A stretch of DNA of 64,000 bases from Nonomuraea sp. NBC_00507 (GTDB taxonomy: Bacteria > Actinomycetota > Actinomycetes > Streptosporangiales > Streptosporangiaceae). The position numbers and the translations under genes were made by a program. Below are positions 50,375 through 59,500 of the stretch, piece by piece. Each line of letters opens with the position of its first letter. Positions within the stretch are counted from its first letter, which is position 1. Location: the NCBI RefSeq assembly GCF_036013525.1, contig NZ_CP107853.1, forward strand, positions 558,001-622,000, read 5' to 3'. The notes below the pieces were generated by a model. That model was not told the origin of the DNA. It made no database searches and was given only the letters and a program-made list of their open reading frames with translations.

Positions 50375-50761
50375 CGGTTCGCGGCCTGATGGTCCCGATC
50401 ATGTACCGAAACCCCGGCAGGTCGCTGGGTCGGAACCTTCAGTCGATCGACCCGACGATGGGCTCCGCCGCGTAGTGAGTCGGTGTCAGGGTGACCCCAG
50501 TGGCCCGTGTAGCCAGCGCAATGGCGAGAGCGGTGGAAGTCCGCGTGTCGGCCTCTCCGTCCAGCGGCATGTCCAGCTCTCGCATATGGGCCAGCAGGCG
50601 GTCAACTCGAGGGCGTCAACGTGGACCGGATTCAACCGCTAATCGGCATTGCACAACGACCACTGGAACAGCCCAGCGACTGATCACGGCGGTCAGGCTT
50701 GCGCCATGGATCTCGACTTGATGGCTTGCTACTCAGAGCAGGACCGTGGTGGGCTCTCGCT
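50375..50761. other. Intergenic region with one fragment
   Basis: About 390 bases. The minus strand holds the C-terminal fragment annotated at 50439-50630; nothing else is recognised. Confidence 0.5.
50439..50630 (-). pseudogene. C-terminal fragment of an unidentified protein
   Basis: The minus-strand frame reads VDRLLAHMRELDMPLDGEAD, TRTSTALAIALATRATGVTL and HYAAEPIVGSID before TGA. It has a credible protein pattern but no start, and I cannot name the family. Confidence 0.35.
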
Positions 50762-51139
50762 GTGAGGCACGATCGCTACCCTGGCCAGCTCGCTCTCCCC
50801 CTCAGCTTCCCGCATCGCCGCTTCCGGTTATGGAGCTACGTACCCTCGCACAGCGAGCTCGTACTTCGGACGGAGTTCGAACAGGACACGCCCCACATCG
50901 AACTGCTCCTCAAATCCGTCCGCCAGATCGACCTTCCGGTGACCATGAACGATGGTCTCGTCGTCGCTATTGACGACTCTCCAAGCGGTGGATCGGAAGC
51001 TGTGACCTTCCTGTTCAGCAATGATCATTTCTCCGGCAAGGTCGTCGCCGGCCACCTCTTCCTGCGCCAAGAACAGCGATCACGATACAGTCCCTTCTCG
51101 CTCTTCCACGGAAACCTGCGGAGTGAGTTCACGCGTTAA
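50762..51139 (+). CDS. Hypothetical beta-rich protein
   Basis: About 125 residues from GTG 50762 (VRHDRYPGQLALPLSFPHRR). Alternating hydrophobic strands (FRLWSYVPSHSELVLRTEF, IELLLKSVRQIDLPVTMNDG, VTFLFSNDHFSGKVVAGHLF) suggest a small beta-sandwich or barrel. No family is recognised. It lies just upstream of the broken integrase and shares its direction, so it could be element cargo. Confidence 0.5.
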   Translation: MRHDRYPGQLALPLSFPHRRFRLWSYVPSHSELVLRTEFEQDTPHIELLLKSVRQIDLPVTMNDGLVVAIDDSPSGGSEAVTFLFSNDHFSGKVVAGHLFLRQEQRSRYSPFSLFHGNLRSEFTR

Positions 51140-51149
51140 TACGCGCACC

Positions 51150-52082
51150 TCACCCAGCCACCTACGGGCCAGGGGGCTGGAGGGCCACACCACACCGCTC
51201 GGCGCCCTGATCGAGCACGGGTCAGGAGCCGTGCTGACGCGCCGCGTGCTGGCCCGCATCAGCCAGACCAAGCAAGGAAACCCCGCGGCCGCGAACACCT
51301 CCAACCGCAAGCGCATGGTCCTGAACAACGCCATGGAGTACGCCCAGGAGATCGGCGAACTGTCGTCGAACCCACTCAAGGCGGTGAAGTGGGCCAAGCA
51401 GCGCACCCTTACGACGGTGGACCCGCGCGTCGTCATCAACATCAGCCAGGCTCGCCGCTTCCTCAAGGCAGTGGAGAATCACAGCGGGCGAGGCAGGCGC
51501 ATGAAGGCGTTCTTCGGATGCATGTACTTCGCCGCGCTCAGGCCCGAAGAGGTCGTGGACCTGCGAGAGGAACACCTCGTCAGCCTTCCTGTGGACGACT
51601 GGGGAGAGATGCGGCTGACCAACGCCGAGCCGCGCTCAGGCAGTCGTTGGACAAACAGCGGCAAGATCCGGGAACGTCGGGAACTCAAGCACCGAGTCGT
51701 AGGCGAGATACGGTGAGTGCCCATCCACCCCGAGCTGTCCAACATGCTGATCGAGAACCTCAAGGAATTCGGAGCCGGCCCCGGCGGACGAGTCTTCATC
51801 GGCCCCCACGGCGGCCTGATGACCGACCGCGCCTACCTCAAGGTCTTCCACGAAGCCAGAGCACAAGCGTTCGAACCGCCCGAAGCCCGGTCGCAGCTCA
51901 TGGAGGTCCCGTACGCCCTACGTCATGCCGCCGTCTCCACATGGCTCAACGCCGGCGTGCCAGCGCCCCAGGTGGCCGAATGGGCAGGACACAGCGTTGA
52001 CGTTCTTCTACGCGTCTACGCCAAATGCATCTACGGACAGCAGAGCGAGGCCATGCGCCGCATCTGGGATGCCACACGGTGA
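51150..52082 (+). pseudogene. Tyrosine recombinase/integrase, N-truncated with in-frame TGA
   Basis: The frame contains the core-binding domain (NTSNRKRMVLNNAMEYAQEI, ELSSNPLKAVKWAKQ) and the catalytic domain with the first Arg in FAALRPEEVVDLREEHL. At 51714-51716 a TGA follows VVGEIR; the same frame continues VPIHPELSNMLIENLKEFGA and contains YALRHAAVSTWLNAG (R-H), AEWAGHSV (H) and LRVYAKCIYG (Tyr). CGA to TGA would explain the stop. The arm-binding N-terminus is also missing. It was probably the enzyme of one tRNA-targeted element. Confidence 0.88.
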
Positions 52083-52359
52083 AGTCCTTGCTCCTGCCGG
52101 TCCGGCGGGGGGAACCGGCTGGCGCGGCGCAGGAGATCATCGGGCAGGTGTGGGCCTGCATGCGGAGGTAGTCGTCAGCGCGCACCCCGAGATCGTTTTA
52201 TCGGGGTGTTTCATCCGTCCACCTGTTCGCACCGACCTATGAAACGACGTTCGCCCTGGACACGTCTCGCCGCGAGCGCCGCTTCATAGGTGAACGTCTA
52301 AGAAACAGGCGACCCGGCGAGTTCGCATATCCAAAGCGCGCTTGATCGGTGAAGGACGA
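52083..52359. other. Intergenic region, nothing recognised
   Basis: About 280 bases between the integrase and TPR pseudogenes. A small inverted sequence (GATCAAG/CTTGATC around 52341-52366) overlaps the end of the TPR remnant; no gene is seen. Confidence 0.4.
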
Positions 52360-52930
52360 TCAAGCTTGCCTTTCCGCAAGAAAGTCGATCTGCCTGGCGG
52401 TTCTGCGCGTGTCCGGGTGGTCGGGGCCGAGGATCCGCTGCCGGGCGGTGAGGACATCGTGGTACTCGGCCTGCGCCCCGGCATAGTTCCCCCCGCGCCT
52501 ACATCCGGGCGATTTCGTGCCGGGTGGCCAGTGTGGACGGGTGGTCGGGGACGAGGTCCCGCAGCCGGGCGCTGAAGACCTCGCCGTATTCGGCTGCAGC
52601 CGCAGCGTAAGATCCCTGGCTTGCCCGGTACCGGGCCGCCATGTGCGCAGCGTCTGCTGCCGCCCCGATCGTCTCGTCTGAGCTGTCCGGCAGAGCGCTG
52701 AGGCTGTTCAGCACTACGGCAGCGTGCGGCGCCAGCAGCTGCCAGGCCGACCACGTCGGCGGGTCCTCGGGGGTCGCCGGTCTCCCCGGCGGCTTCTGCT
52801 GCGGCCTTCAGCAGGCGGGCGGCCAGTTCCGTAAAAGCCAGCAGGTCCGGGCCAGGTGCCGGGCGGCTGGTGTCGCGTACCAGCGGGTGCAGCCGCGCGA
52901 CCGGCAGCGCGTCCAGCCCGGCCGCGGAGT
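52360..52930 (-). pseudogene. TPR-repeat (NB-ARC/TPR-type) protein, C-terminal remnant in several frames
   Basis: Starting near 52930, one minus-strand frame reads DALPVARLHPLVRDTSRPAP and LLAFTELAARLLKAAAEAAG. A second reads VVLNSLSALPDSSDETIGAA, AEYGEVFSARLRDLVPDHPS and TLATRHEIARM. A third reads AEYHDVLTARQRILGPDHPD and ends in TGA at 52360. The DHP-TL-TRHEIA pattern is the kinesin-light-chain-like TPR of actinobacterial STAND proteins. At least two frameshifts separate the parts. Confidence 0.75.
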
Positions 52931-52936
52931 GCCAAG

Positions 52937-53548
52937 TTAACTTGACCCTTCCTCCCGTCGTCGGTCATCGCGGGCTGCGGCGGGGATGGCGTTGTCGATG
53001 AGGACGGCGGCGATGGCGGCGGCGGCGGGGAAGGCGTCGGCGTTGAGGACCCGGGTGCGGGCCGCGGCGCCGTCGATGAGCAGCGCGAGCTGCTCGCCGA
53101 GCTGTTCAGGGTCGGCGGCGCCGGCTTCGCGGGCGGTGTCGGCGAGCCGCGCGGCGACGGCTTTCTTGTAGTCGCGTGCGTACTGGGATGCGGGGTGCTG
53201 GGGGTCGTGGAGTTCGACGGCGGCGGCGATGTAGGGGCACAGGGGGGTGGTGGGGGGGATGTCGAAGGCGGCGAGGAGCCGTTCGCGGGGCGTGAGGTCG
53301 GTGCGGTCGAACACGCCGGACAGAACGGAGGGGTCGAACCGGCGCAGGTACTCGGCGACGAGTTCGTCCTTGCCGGTGAAGTGCTGGTACGCCGTGCGTT
53401 TGGACACCTGGGCCGCCGCGCAAAGCTGGTCCATGCCGGTGCGGTTGATGCCCTGCTCGCGAAACAGTTGCTGGGACGCGCTGAGGATGCGCTCGCGGGC
53501 GCCCCGGCCGCGGCGGCGGCCCTGGGGGCCCTTCTCCAACTCCGTCAC
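52937..53548 (-). CDS. TetR family transcriptional regulator
   Basis: About 203 residues from GTG 53548 (VTELEKGPQGRRRGRGARER). RILSASQQLFREQGINRTGM and AAAQVSKRTAYQHFTGKDEL are the TetR HTH; CPYIAAAVELHDPQHPASQY lies in the ligand domain. The open frame extends upstream across the promoter, so the GTG choice rests on the usual spacing to the HTH. It is divergent from the SDR/F420-reductase cassette and likely represses it. Confidence 0.92.
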   Translation of the reverse strand: MTELEKGPQGRRRGRGARERILSASQQLFREQGINRTGMDQLCAAAQVSKRTAYQHFTGKDELVAEYLRRFDPSVLSGVFDRTDLTPRERLLAAFDIPPTTPLCPYIAAAVELHDPQHPASQYARDYKKAVAARLADTAREAGAADPEQLGEQLALLIDGAAARTRVLNADAFPAAAAIAAVLIDNAIPAAARDDRRREEGSS

Positions 53549-53578
53549 GGGTCCATGGTACCCGAGCTGGGTAACGAT

Positions 53579-53644
53579 CGGTGTACATAGTTTGCGCCCC
53601 GGCCGCGCGCCCCGTACCGTAAGCACACAGAGCGGTGTACATAA
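53579..53644. promoter_or_regulatory. Divergent control region with repeated operator half-sites
   Basis: CGGTGTACATA occurs at 53579-53589 and 53633-53643, 54 bases apart, in the spacer between the TetR and SDR genes. GTGTAC is itself nearly palindromic. The copies are good candidates for TetR binding. Confidence 0.65.
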
Positions 53645-53691
53645 CGCCGTCATCCCAGGTGCGCACGGCACCACCGGCCTAAAGGAGCAAC

Positions 53692-54426
53692 ATGGGAAAG
53701 CTTGACGGCAAGGTAGCGGTCATCACCGGCGGCACCACCGGCATGGCGCTGGCCGGCGCGAAGCTGTTCGTCGACGAGGGAGCGCACGTCTTCATCACCG
53801 GCCGCCGCCAGGACGCCCTGGACGAGGCCGTGAAGCAGATCGGCCGCAACGTCACCGGCGTCCAGGGCGACGCCGCCGACCTGAACGACCTGGACCGCCT
53901 GTACGACACCGTCAAGCGGGAGAAGGGCAGCCTCGACGTGCTGTGGGCCAGCGCAGGCGGGGGCGAGCCCGCCCCGCTCGGCGAGATCACCGAGGCCCAG
54001 TTCGACACCTGGTTCGGGCTCAATGCCCGCGGCACCCTGTTCACCGTCCAGAAGGCCCTCCCGTTCTTCAACGACGGCGGCTCCATCCTCATGACCGGCT
54101 CCAACGCCTCCCTCGGCGCCTTCCCCGGCTGGAGCGTCTACGCCGGCAGCAAGGCCGTCCAGCAGGCCTGGGCCCGCGTCTGGCTCAACGAGCTCAAGGA
54201 CCGCCGCATCCGCGTCAACGTCCTGACCCCCGGCCAGGTCGCCACCGCCAAGCAGGAAGAACTCTTCGACGAGGCCACCAAGCGCCAGTTCGAGTCCCTC
54301 ATCCCCCGCGGCCAGATGGGCCGCCCCGACGAAATCGCCACCGCCGCCCTCTTCCTCGCCTCCGACGACTCCAGCTACGTCAACGGCATGGAACTCGTCG
54401 CCGACGGCGGCACCACCGCCATCTAA
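53692..54426 (+). CDS. Short-chain dehydrogenase/reductase
   Basis: A 244-residue classical SDR. The cofactor motif is TGGTTGMALAGAKLF; the third position departs from TGxxxGIG, having Met-Ala. ASAGGG replaces NNAG, and the catalytic Tyr/Lys are in VYAGSKAVQQAWA. RVNVLTPGQVATAKQEELF and SSYVNGMELVADGGTT complete the fold. ATG 53692 is preceded by AAGGAG. It is the first gene of the TetR-controlled cassette with an F420-dependent-type reductase. Confidence 0.94.
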   Translation: MGKLDGKVAVITGGTTGMALAGAKLFVDEGAHVFITGRRQDALDEAVKQIGRNVTGVQGDAADLNDLDRLYDTVKREKGSLDVLWASAGGGEPAPLGEITEAQFDTWFGLNARGTLFTVQKALPFFNDGGSILMTGSNASLGAFPGWSVYAGSKAVQQAWARVWLNELKDRRIRVNVLTPGQVATAKQEELFDEATKRQFESLIPRGQMGRPDEIATAALFLASDDSSYVNGMELVADGGTTAI

Positions 54427-54459
54427 ACCGAACAACACTCAACCAGGGCAGGACATCTC

Positions 54460-55083
54460 ATGAGCAACATCAGCATCATCGGCACCGGGAACATGGCCCG
54501 CACCATCGGAGCGCGGGCGATAGCGGGCGGCAACACCGTCGAGGTCATGGGCCGCGATCAGTCCAAGGCCGCTGACCTGGCCAAGGCTCTCGGCGGCGGC
54601 GCCACGACGGGAGAATGGGGTACCGCCCCGGCCGGGGACATCGTCATCGTGGCCCTGTTGTACGACGGCGTCGTGCCGGTCGTCGCCCAGTACGGAGACG
54701 CTCTCGCGGGCAAGGTCATCGTCGACATCAGCAATCCCTTCAACTCCACGTTCGACGGGCTTGCCCACCGCGAGGAGACCTCGATCGCGCAGGAAGTCGC
54801 CAAGGCGGCCCCGGCCGGCGCCAGCGTGGTGAAGGCGTTCAACACCATCTTCCGCCATGTCCTGGAGAAGGGCCGGCCCGACGTCTTCATCGCTGGCGAT
54901 AATGCGCAGGCCAAGGCAAGTGTGGAGGCGTTCATCGAGAGCCTCGGGCTACGCCCGCTGGACGTCGGCGGCCTGAAAATGGCGCACTGGCTGGAAGGAG
55001 CGGGCGTGGTCACGGTGGGCCTCGCCAACCACGGGGTGGGGAACTTGGACTTCGCCCTCAGCATCACCGAACTTCCCGTCTGA
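54460..55083 (+). CDS. NADPH:F420 oxidoreductase-like protein
   Basis: A 207-residue NAD(P)-binding protein of the F420-dependent NADP oxidoreductase family. ISIIGTGNMARTIGARAIAG is the dinucleotide motif, DIVIVALLYDGVVPVV and KVIVDISNPFNSTFDG the next strands, and VVKAFNTIFRHVLEKGRPDV the substrate-proximal segment. It would pass hydride between NADPH and coenzyme F420 or a related deazaflavin. The adjacent, decayed LLM gene belongs to an F420-using family, which supports this role. Confidence 0.9.
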   Translation: MSNISIIGTGNMARTIGARAIAGGNTVEVMGRDQSKAADLAKALGGGATTGEWGTAPAGDIVIVALLYDGVVPVVAQYGDALAGKVIVDISNPFNSTFDGLAHREETSIAQEVAKAAPAGASVVKAFNTIFRHVLEKGRPDVFIAGDNAQAKASVEAFIESLGLRPLDVGGLKMAHWLEGAGVVTVGLANHGVGNLDFALSITELPV

Positions 55084-55118
55084 GCAAACGGTTGACGGAT
55101 CACCGAAAGGACTCGCCA

Positions 55119-55711
55119 ATGAAGCTTGGTTTCACACTTCCCATAGTCGGGTTACCAGCAGCGCCGCTGGCCTGAGCGCGTTCTGCCGCGGGATCGAGGA
55201 GCAGCCGTACCCGCCGCTGATGAAGCGTCACCTCGACCCGGTGCTGCTGTGGACCGTCGCCGCGACGGCGACCAGCCGGGTGCGGCTGAATGCCAGCACG
55301 CTCAGCACCTTCTACTACGAGCCGCCGCACCTGGCCCGGATGCTGACCACGCTCGACGTGCTCAGCGACGGCCGTCTCGAGGTCGGCGTGGGACTCGGGT
55401 GGACGAAGGACGAGCACGACATCTCCCCCACCGCGGACTGGCGCCGGCGCGGGCGGATGCTCGATGACCTGCTGGCGTTCCTGCACGAGTGGTGCACGGC
55501 CAACCCGGCGTCCTGGGACAGCGAGTTCTTCTCGCTGCGGCCGGTCCACGCCGACCTGCGCCCGGCGCAAGCGGGCGGGCCGCCCATCTGGATCGGCGGC
55601 GCCAGCGAGGCCGCGACGCGCCGGGTCGGCCGCAGCGCCATGCGAAGCGTCTCCCACCTTTCAACGGAGTCGGCAGTGTATCGAGATGATCCGGCTCGTT
55701 CGCGGCGATGA
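55119..55711 (+). pseudogene. LLM-class F420-dependent oxidoreductase, internally deleted and frameshifted
   Basis: ATG 55119 starts MKLGFTLPIVG, the usual LLM N-terminus, but stops after LPAAPLA. In another frame EEQPYPPLMKRHLDPVLLWT, RVRLNASTLSTFYYEPPHLA, TLDVLSDGRLEVGVGLGW and AGGPPIWIGGASEAATRRVG follow, which are core LLM/luciferase-like motifs. About 40 residues between the two are missing and the C-terminus is lost. It was probably the third gene of the TetR-controlled cassette. Confidence 0.85.
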
Positions 55712-55878
55712 CGGAAGGAATGCCGTCTTCGCGCAAATTTCGGCGTCTTAGTTCACATATGCATGTCTAGACGTGCTGACTTACACGTGACTTGCAGCTG
55801 ACTCACCACGTTGCGGTCACCGGGGACGCCGGCTCTCCCGCCCCGGCGCGGAGGGACGTTCCAGTCGCCATGGGCTGC

Positions 55879-56223
55879 TCACGTGAAGGGCGGAGAGCAC
55901 TCCTGCAGCTTGGCGTTAGTTGTGCAGTGGTGTCTTCCCGCAAGCCGTCGAACTGCGAAGTGGGTGGTCGGCCGTAGCCCGGGAGTCCCGGGCCAACCTG
56001 AGTGGTCGTGCACAGGAACTTCGGACATCCGTGTGCAGACGGCGCGCTGGTAGCGGGCGCGGCCGAGGAAGGCGTCGACCTCGGCTTCGACGGCGGTCTG
56101 GATGATCAGGCGGGCGCCGAGCCGGGCGACGTCCTCGATGACCTCGACCAGGTCACGATCGGCGGCGAACAGGGCATCGATCTCGGCACGGATGGCCTGG
56201 ATAGGCGATACTCGACGGGTCAC
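55879..56223 (-). pseudogene. IS256 (Mutator-type) transposase, N-terminal fragment
   Basis: GTG 56223 opens VTRRVSPIQAIRAEIDALFA, DLVEVIEDVARLGARLIIQT and AVEAEVDAFLGRARYQRA, the typical N-terminus of IS256-family transposases (E-EVDAFLGR-RYQR). After ~56040 it departs from the family and ends at 55879. No DDE catalytic domain is present. Confidence 0.8.
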
Positions 56224-56301
56224 GAGCGTGGGGCCTTTCTTCGTGCGAACTTGGCGGTTCAACACGGAACCACGCTCGTGATCCTGGACCGGGCACAGAG
56301 C

Positions 56302-56400
56302 GAGAGGCCCGTCACCGCGTTTCCGCTGGTGACGGGCCTCTTCCCGCTGGTGTGGCAGGTGCAAGGTTCGAACTTGCGTAGGCTGAGCCGACGGTTTTAC
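56302..56400 (-). repeat. tRNA-Tyr 3'-half plus terminator scar, copy D
   Basis: The best-preserved copy. On the minus strand it runs GTAAAACCGTCGGCTCAGCC, a perfect T-arm (GCAAG-TTCGAAC-CTTGC), ACCTGCCA, then a hairpin of GAGGCCCGTCACC and its complement. The variable arm and T-arm are those of a class II tRNA-Tyr. The base before the anticodon region diverges from other copies, and no 5' half precedes it. Confidence 0.85.
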
Positions 56401-56450
56401 GGTCCCGTCGCAATCATGCTTTGACCTGGGACTACTCCCGGGACCACCTC

Positions 56451-56474
56451 AACTTGGCCGCGTATTGGCCGTGA
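56451..56474. repeat. 24-base direct repeat, copy 2
   Basis: Identical to 20050-20073. Here it lies just beyond the anticodon-side end of scar D, whereas copy 1 lies on the terminator side of scar A. This is the pattern expected if the two scars are opposite ends of one integrated unit. Confidence 0.8.
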
Positions 56475-56543
56475 TCAAGCTCTGAAGCCCGGGAGCGGGC
56501 GTCCGTCCGACGTCAGGAGCTCGTGAGGATGACGAGTTGTTGC

Positions 56544-59500
56544 TCACAACTCCTTCACGTAGGTGTCCTGATATGCCGCCCGACCGCCGAAGACGTTCAG
56601 GCCGACGTGTCCGCGCGTGTACTTCGTGTCCGTCACGTCCATGATTCGGGTGCCGGACAGGAACACCTGGATCCGGTTTCCCTCGGCGAGGACGCGGATC
56701 GGGTACGTCGTGCCGCGCCGGACCAGTGCCGAGACCCGGGCCAGGGCGGCCCCGTCGTCGAACACCCCGCCGGCCTTCGCGACCAGGCGGATCACGCGCA
56801 GGTTGGGGTCGATGTTGAGGCAGTAGGCGTCGTTGCCGTCGGCCGAGGCACGCCACAGGAGCGAGAGTGCTCCACCGGTCACACCGTCGGGGCTCCCCAG
56901 CCGGATCAGGGTGGTGAGGTCCAGGTTCGTGGCCGTGCGGGACGACATCGCGTTGCTGTCCTTGTCGAAGGTTCCGGAACGGCCCGCGCTGTCGGTCGAC
57001 CAATGGCCGGCGGGGGTGACGGTCAGCTCGCCCAGGTTCGAACGGAATTCCGCGCCGGTGGTCCGTGGAGTCTCTCGCTGCGTCGTACGGTCCACCAAGC
57101 GGTACGCGCTCCGCAGCCGGTGTACCTTGAGCGACTCGACGTGCGCGGTGCCCCCCTTCACGTAAAAGGACATGCCTTGAGCGTCAGGGTCGGGGAAGAT
57201 CAGGCTGGTGATCGTCGCCTGGCCGTCGGCGCCGAAGGCCTCAACTGACGAGGAGTCCACGAAGACGCGCAGTGTCACGCGGCCGTCGACGGGCTTCATC
57301 GGTGCGGTGGTGCGGCCCTTGAAATACTGCGTGAAGTCGCTCAGGCCGGAGGCCGTGCGGTCGACGAACAACTGACCCGCCTGCGCGTCATAGCCCACTG
57401 TCGTGTGCTGGTCGTCCTTCTCACGCAGCCGGAAGCCGACCTCCACGGCCGTCCCGAGGGTGATCTCGGCTTCGATCTCATAAGCCACCGCTCTGACCCC
57501 GTCGATCGGGTCGGTGGAGTCCGGTCCGACGGACAGGTCGGTACGGGTCGTCGTCGTGGCGCGGAGGGCGGCAAGTTCCGGCACCGGGCGCTGCACCAGA
57601 CGTACACCGTCGTCGGTGTTGGTGAGGGTGAGCTCGCGCGGAATGCTCAACTGGCCGTTCCAGGCACCTGTCGGGGCGCTGAACGGGTAGTCCCAGTTGC
57701 TCGTCCAGGCCAGCCACACGCGTCGCCCGCCGGGCAGCCCGTAGAAGGACATGGCGGCGTAGTAGTCGCGCCCGGAGTCGGGGCGCAGCACCGTGCCCGC
57801 CGTCTGGTCCGGGGTGAAGGCGGTGCCGTTCCAGTCCCCGGTGAAGTACTGGGCGGCCGAGCCGTCTGTCGCGCGCACGGCCCCCGTGCTCAGGGTGAGG
57901 ACCCATTTGACGCGCGCCGGGTCACCGTCGACCGGGAGTGGGAACACGTCGGGACACTCCCACACCCCGGCCGTCACCCAGCCGCCGTATCCGAAGGAGC
58001 TGGTGTGTGTCCAGGTGAGTAGGTCGGTGGAGGTGAAGAAGCGGATGTGGTCACCGCCGGAGACCACCATCACCCACTGCGCGTGTGCGTCGTCGCGGAC
58101 GATCTTCGGGTCGCGGAAGGTCCAGCCGGCGTCGGGGCCTCCCGGGTTCTGCACGGCGGGTGCCGGGCCCCCGTGCAACTGCCAGGAGCGGCCCTTGTCC
58201 TTGCTGTAGGCGATGCGCACGCTCGCGTTGCCGCCGGGCTTGTCGGGGCGATAGCTGGTGTAGTACGCGAGGAGGCCGGAGCCGCCGTCGAAGAGGCCTG
58301 AGGCGTCGTCCTCGTCGACGACTGCCGAACCCGTCCAGCAGTGGCCGTACTCGTTCCAGGGCAGGGCGATCGGCAGGGGCTGCCAGTGGACCAGGTCGGT
58401 GCTCACGGCGTGCGCCCAGCGGCCCTGGTCCTGGTGGAAGAGGTGGTATTCGCCGTCGTAGTGGACCAGGCCGTTGGGGTCGCTGGTGGAGCCGGTGAGC
58501 TGGGTGTAGTGGTAGGTGGGGCGGTAGGGCTCCGTGAAGTAGCCGGCGGTGCTGCTGGCCTGCACGTTCTGGAAGTACGCTATGCCGTGCGCGGCCGCGA
58601 TGCCGATGGAGGCACCCGTGGTCCCGGAGACGCTTGTCTTGAGCACGCTTACGCCGTCCACGTACATCTCGATGCGCCTGCCGGTCGCGCGGACCTCTAC
58701 CCGGTAGGTGCCGCCCGCGGCGATGCGCCGGACCGGCGCGGCGGCGGTCGCGACGCGGGTGCCGGAGGTCCGGTCGATCAGGCTGACCGTGTTGCGGGCG
58801 GCGTCGAGGCGGGCCTCGTAGCCGCCGGAGCCGTTCGCGGACGCGCGCAGGACGAGGCCGGCGGAGGCCGACGGGCCGCCCGGCGTGATGTCCGCCCTCG
58901 CAACCAGGTCGCCGTGTGCGAACGGGGCCGTGCGCAGGCCGCTGTCGCCTCGGATACCGCGCAGGTCGAGAGTCCAGGTGCCGGACCTGGTGGTCCATCC
59001 CTGGACGTCGGTGACGAGGTCGGCGGCGGCGATGTTGTCGAAGGACGCCGCGCCGCCGGACACCAGGACGCCCAGCCTGCCCGACGCGTGCCCGGAGTCC
59101 CGAGCCGTGATGGCCGGGGCGTAGCCGTCGGGAGAGAGGAAGTTCGTCTGCCAGTGCACGCGCAGTTCGTCGCCCTCGGCCTCGATCCGCAGCCGGTAGA
59201 CAGCCCCTGTCCTGATGGTGGCGTTGCAGGTGCCGAGGGTGACGTTCCCGTCGATGCGGCACAGCCTCAACCGGCCCTGTCCGGGGTCGACCTGGACGCC
59301 GTAACCCTGGGTGCCCGTGGCGTCGGCCCGCACCAGCAGGGTGGCCACGGTGGAGGTGTCGTGGAGTATGAGGTCGGTCTGGATCGCGGTGTCGTACGCC
59401 CGGGTGGCGGCGATGGCGCGGGCGGTGCCGCCGTCGGGTGCTTCGGCTCGCCAGCCGAGCGGGGTCGCCGTCCACGTGCCGCCGCCGGTGGTCCAGCCGG

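Larger units (their letters stand above)
56224..56543. other. Intergenic scar region downstream of the GH32 gene
   Basis: About 320 bases. It contains tRNA-Tyr scar copy D (56302-56400) and the second copy of the 24-base repeat (56451-56474). Nothing else is recognised; it marks the right edge of the accessory DNA. Confidence 0.6.
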
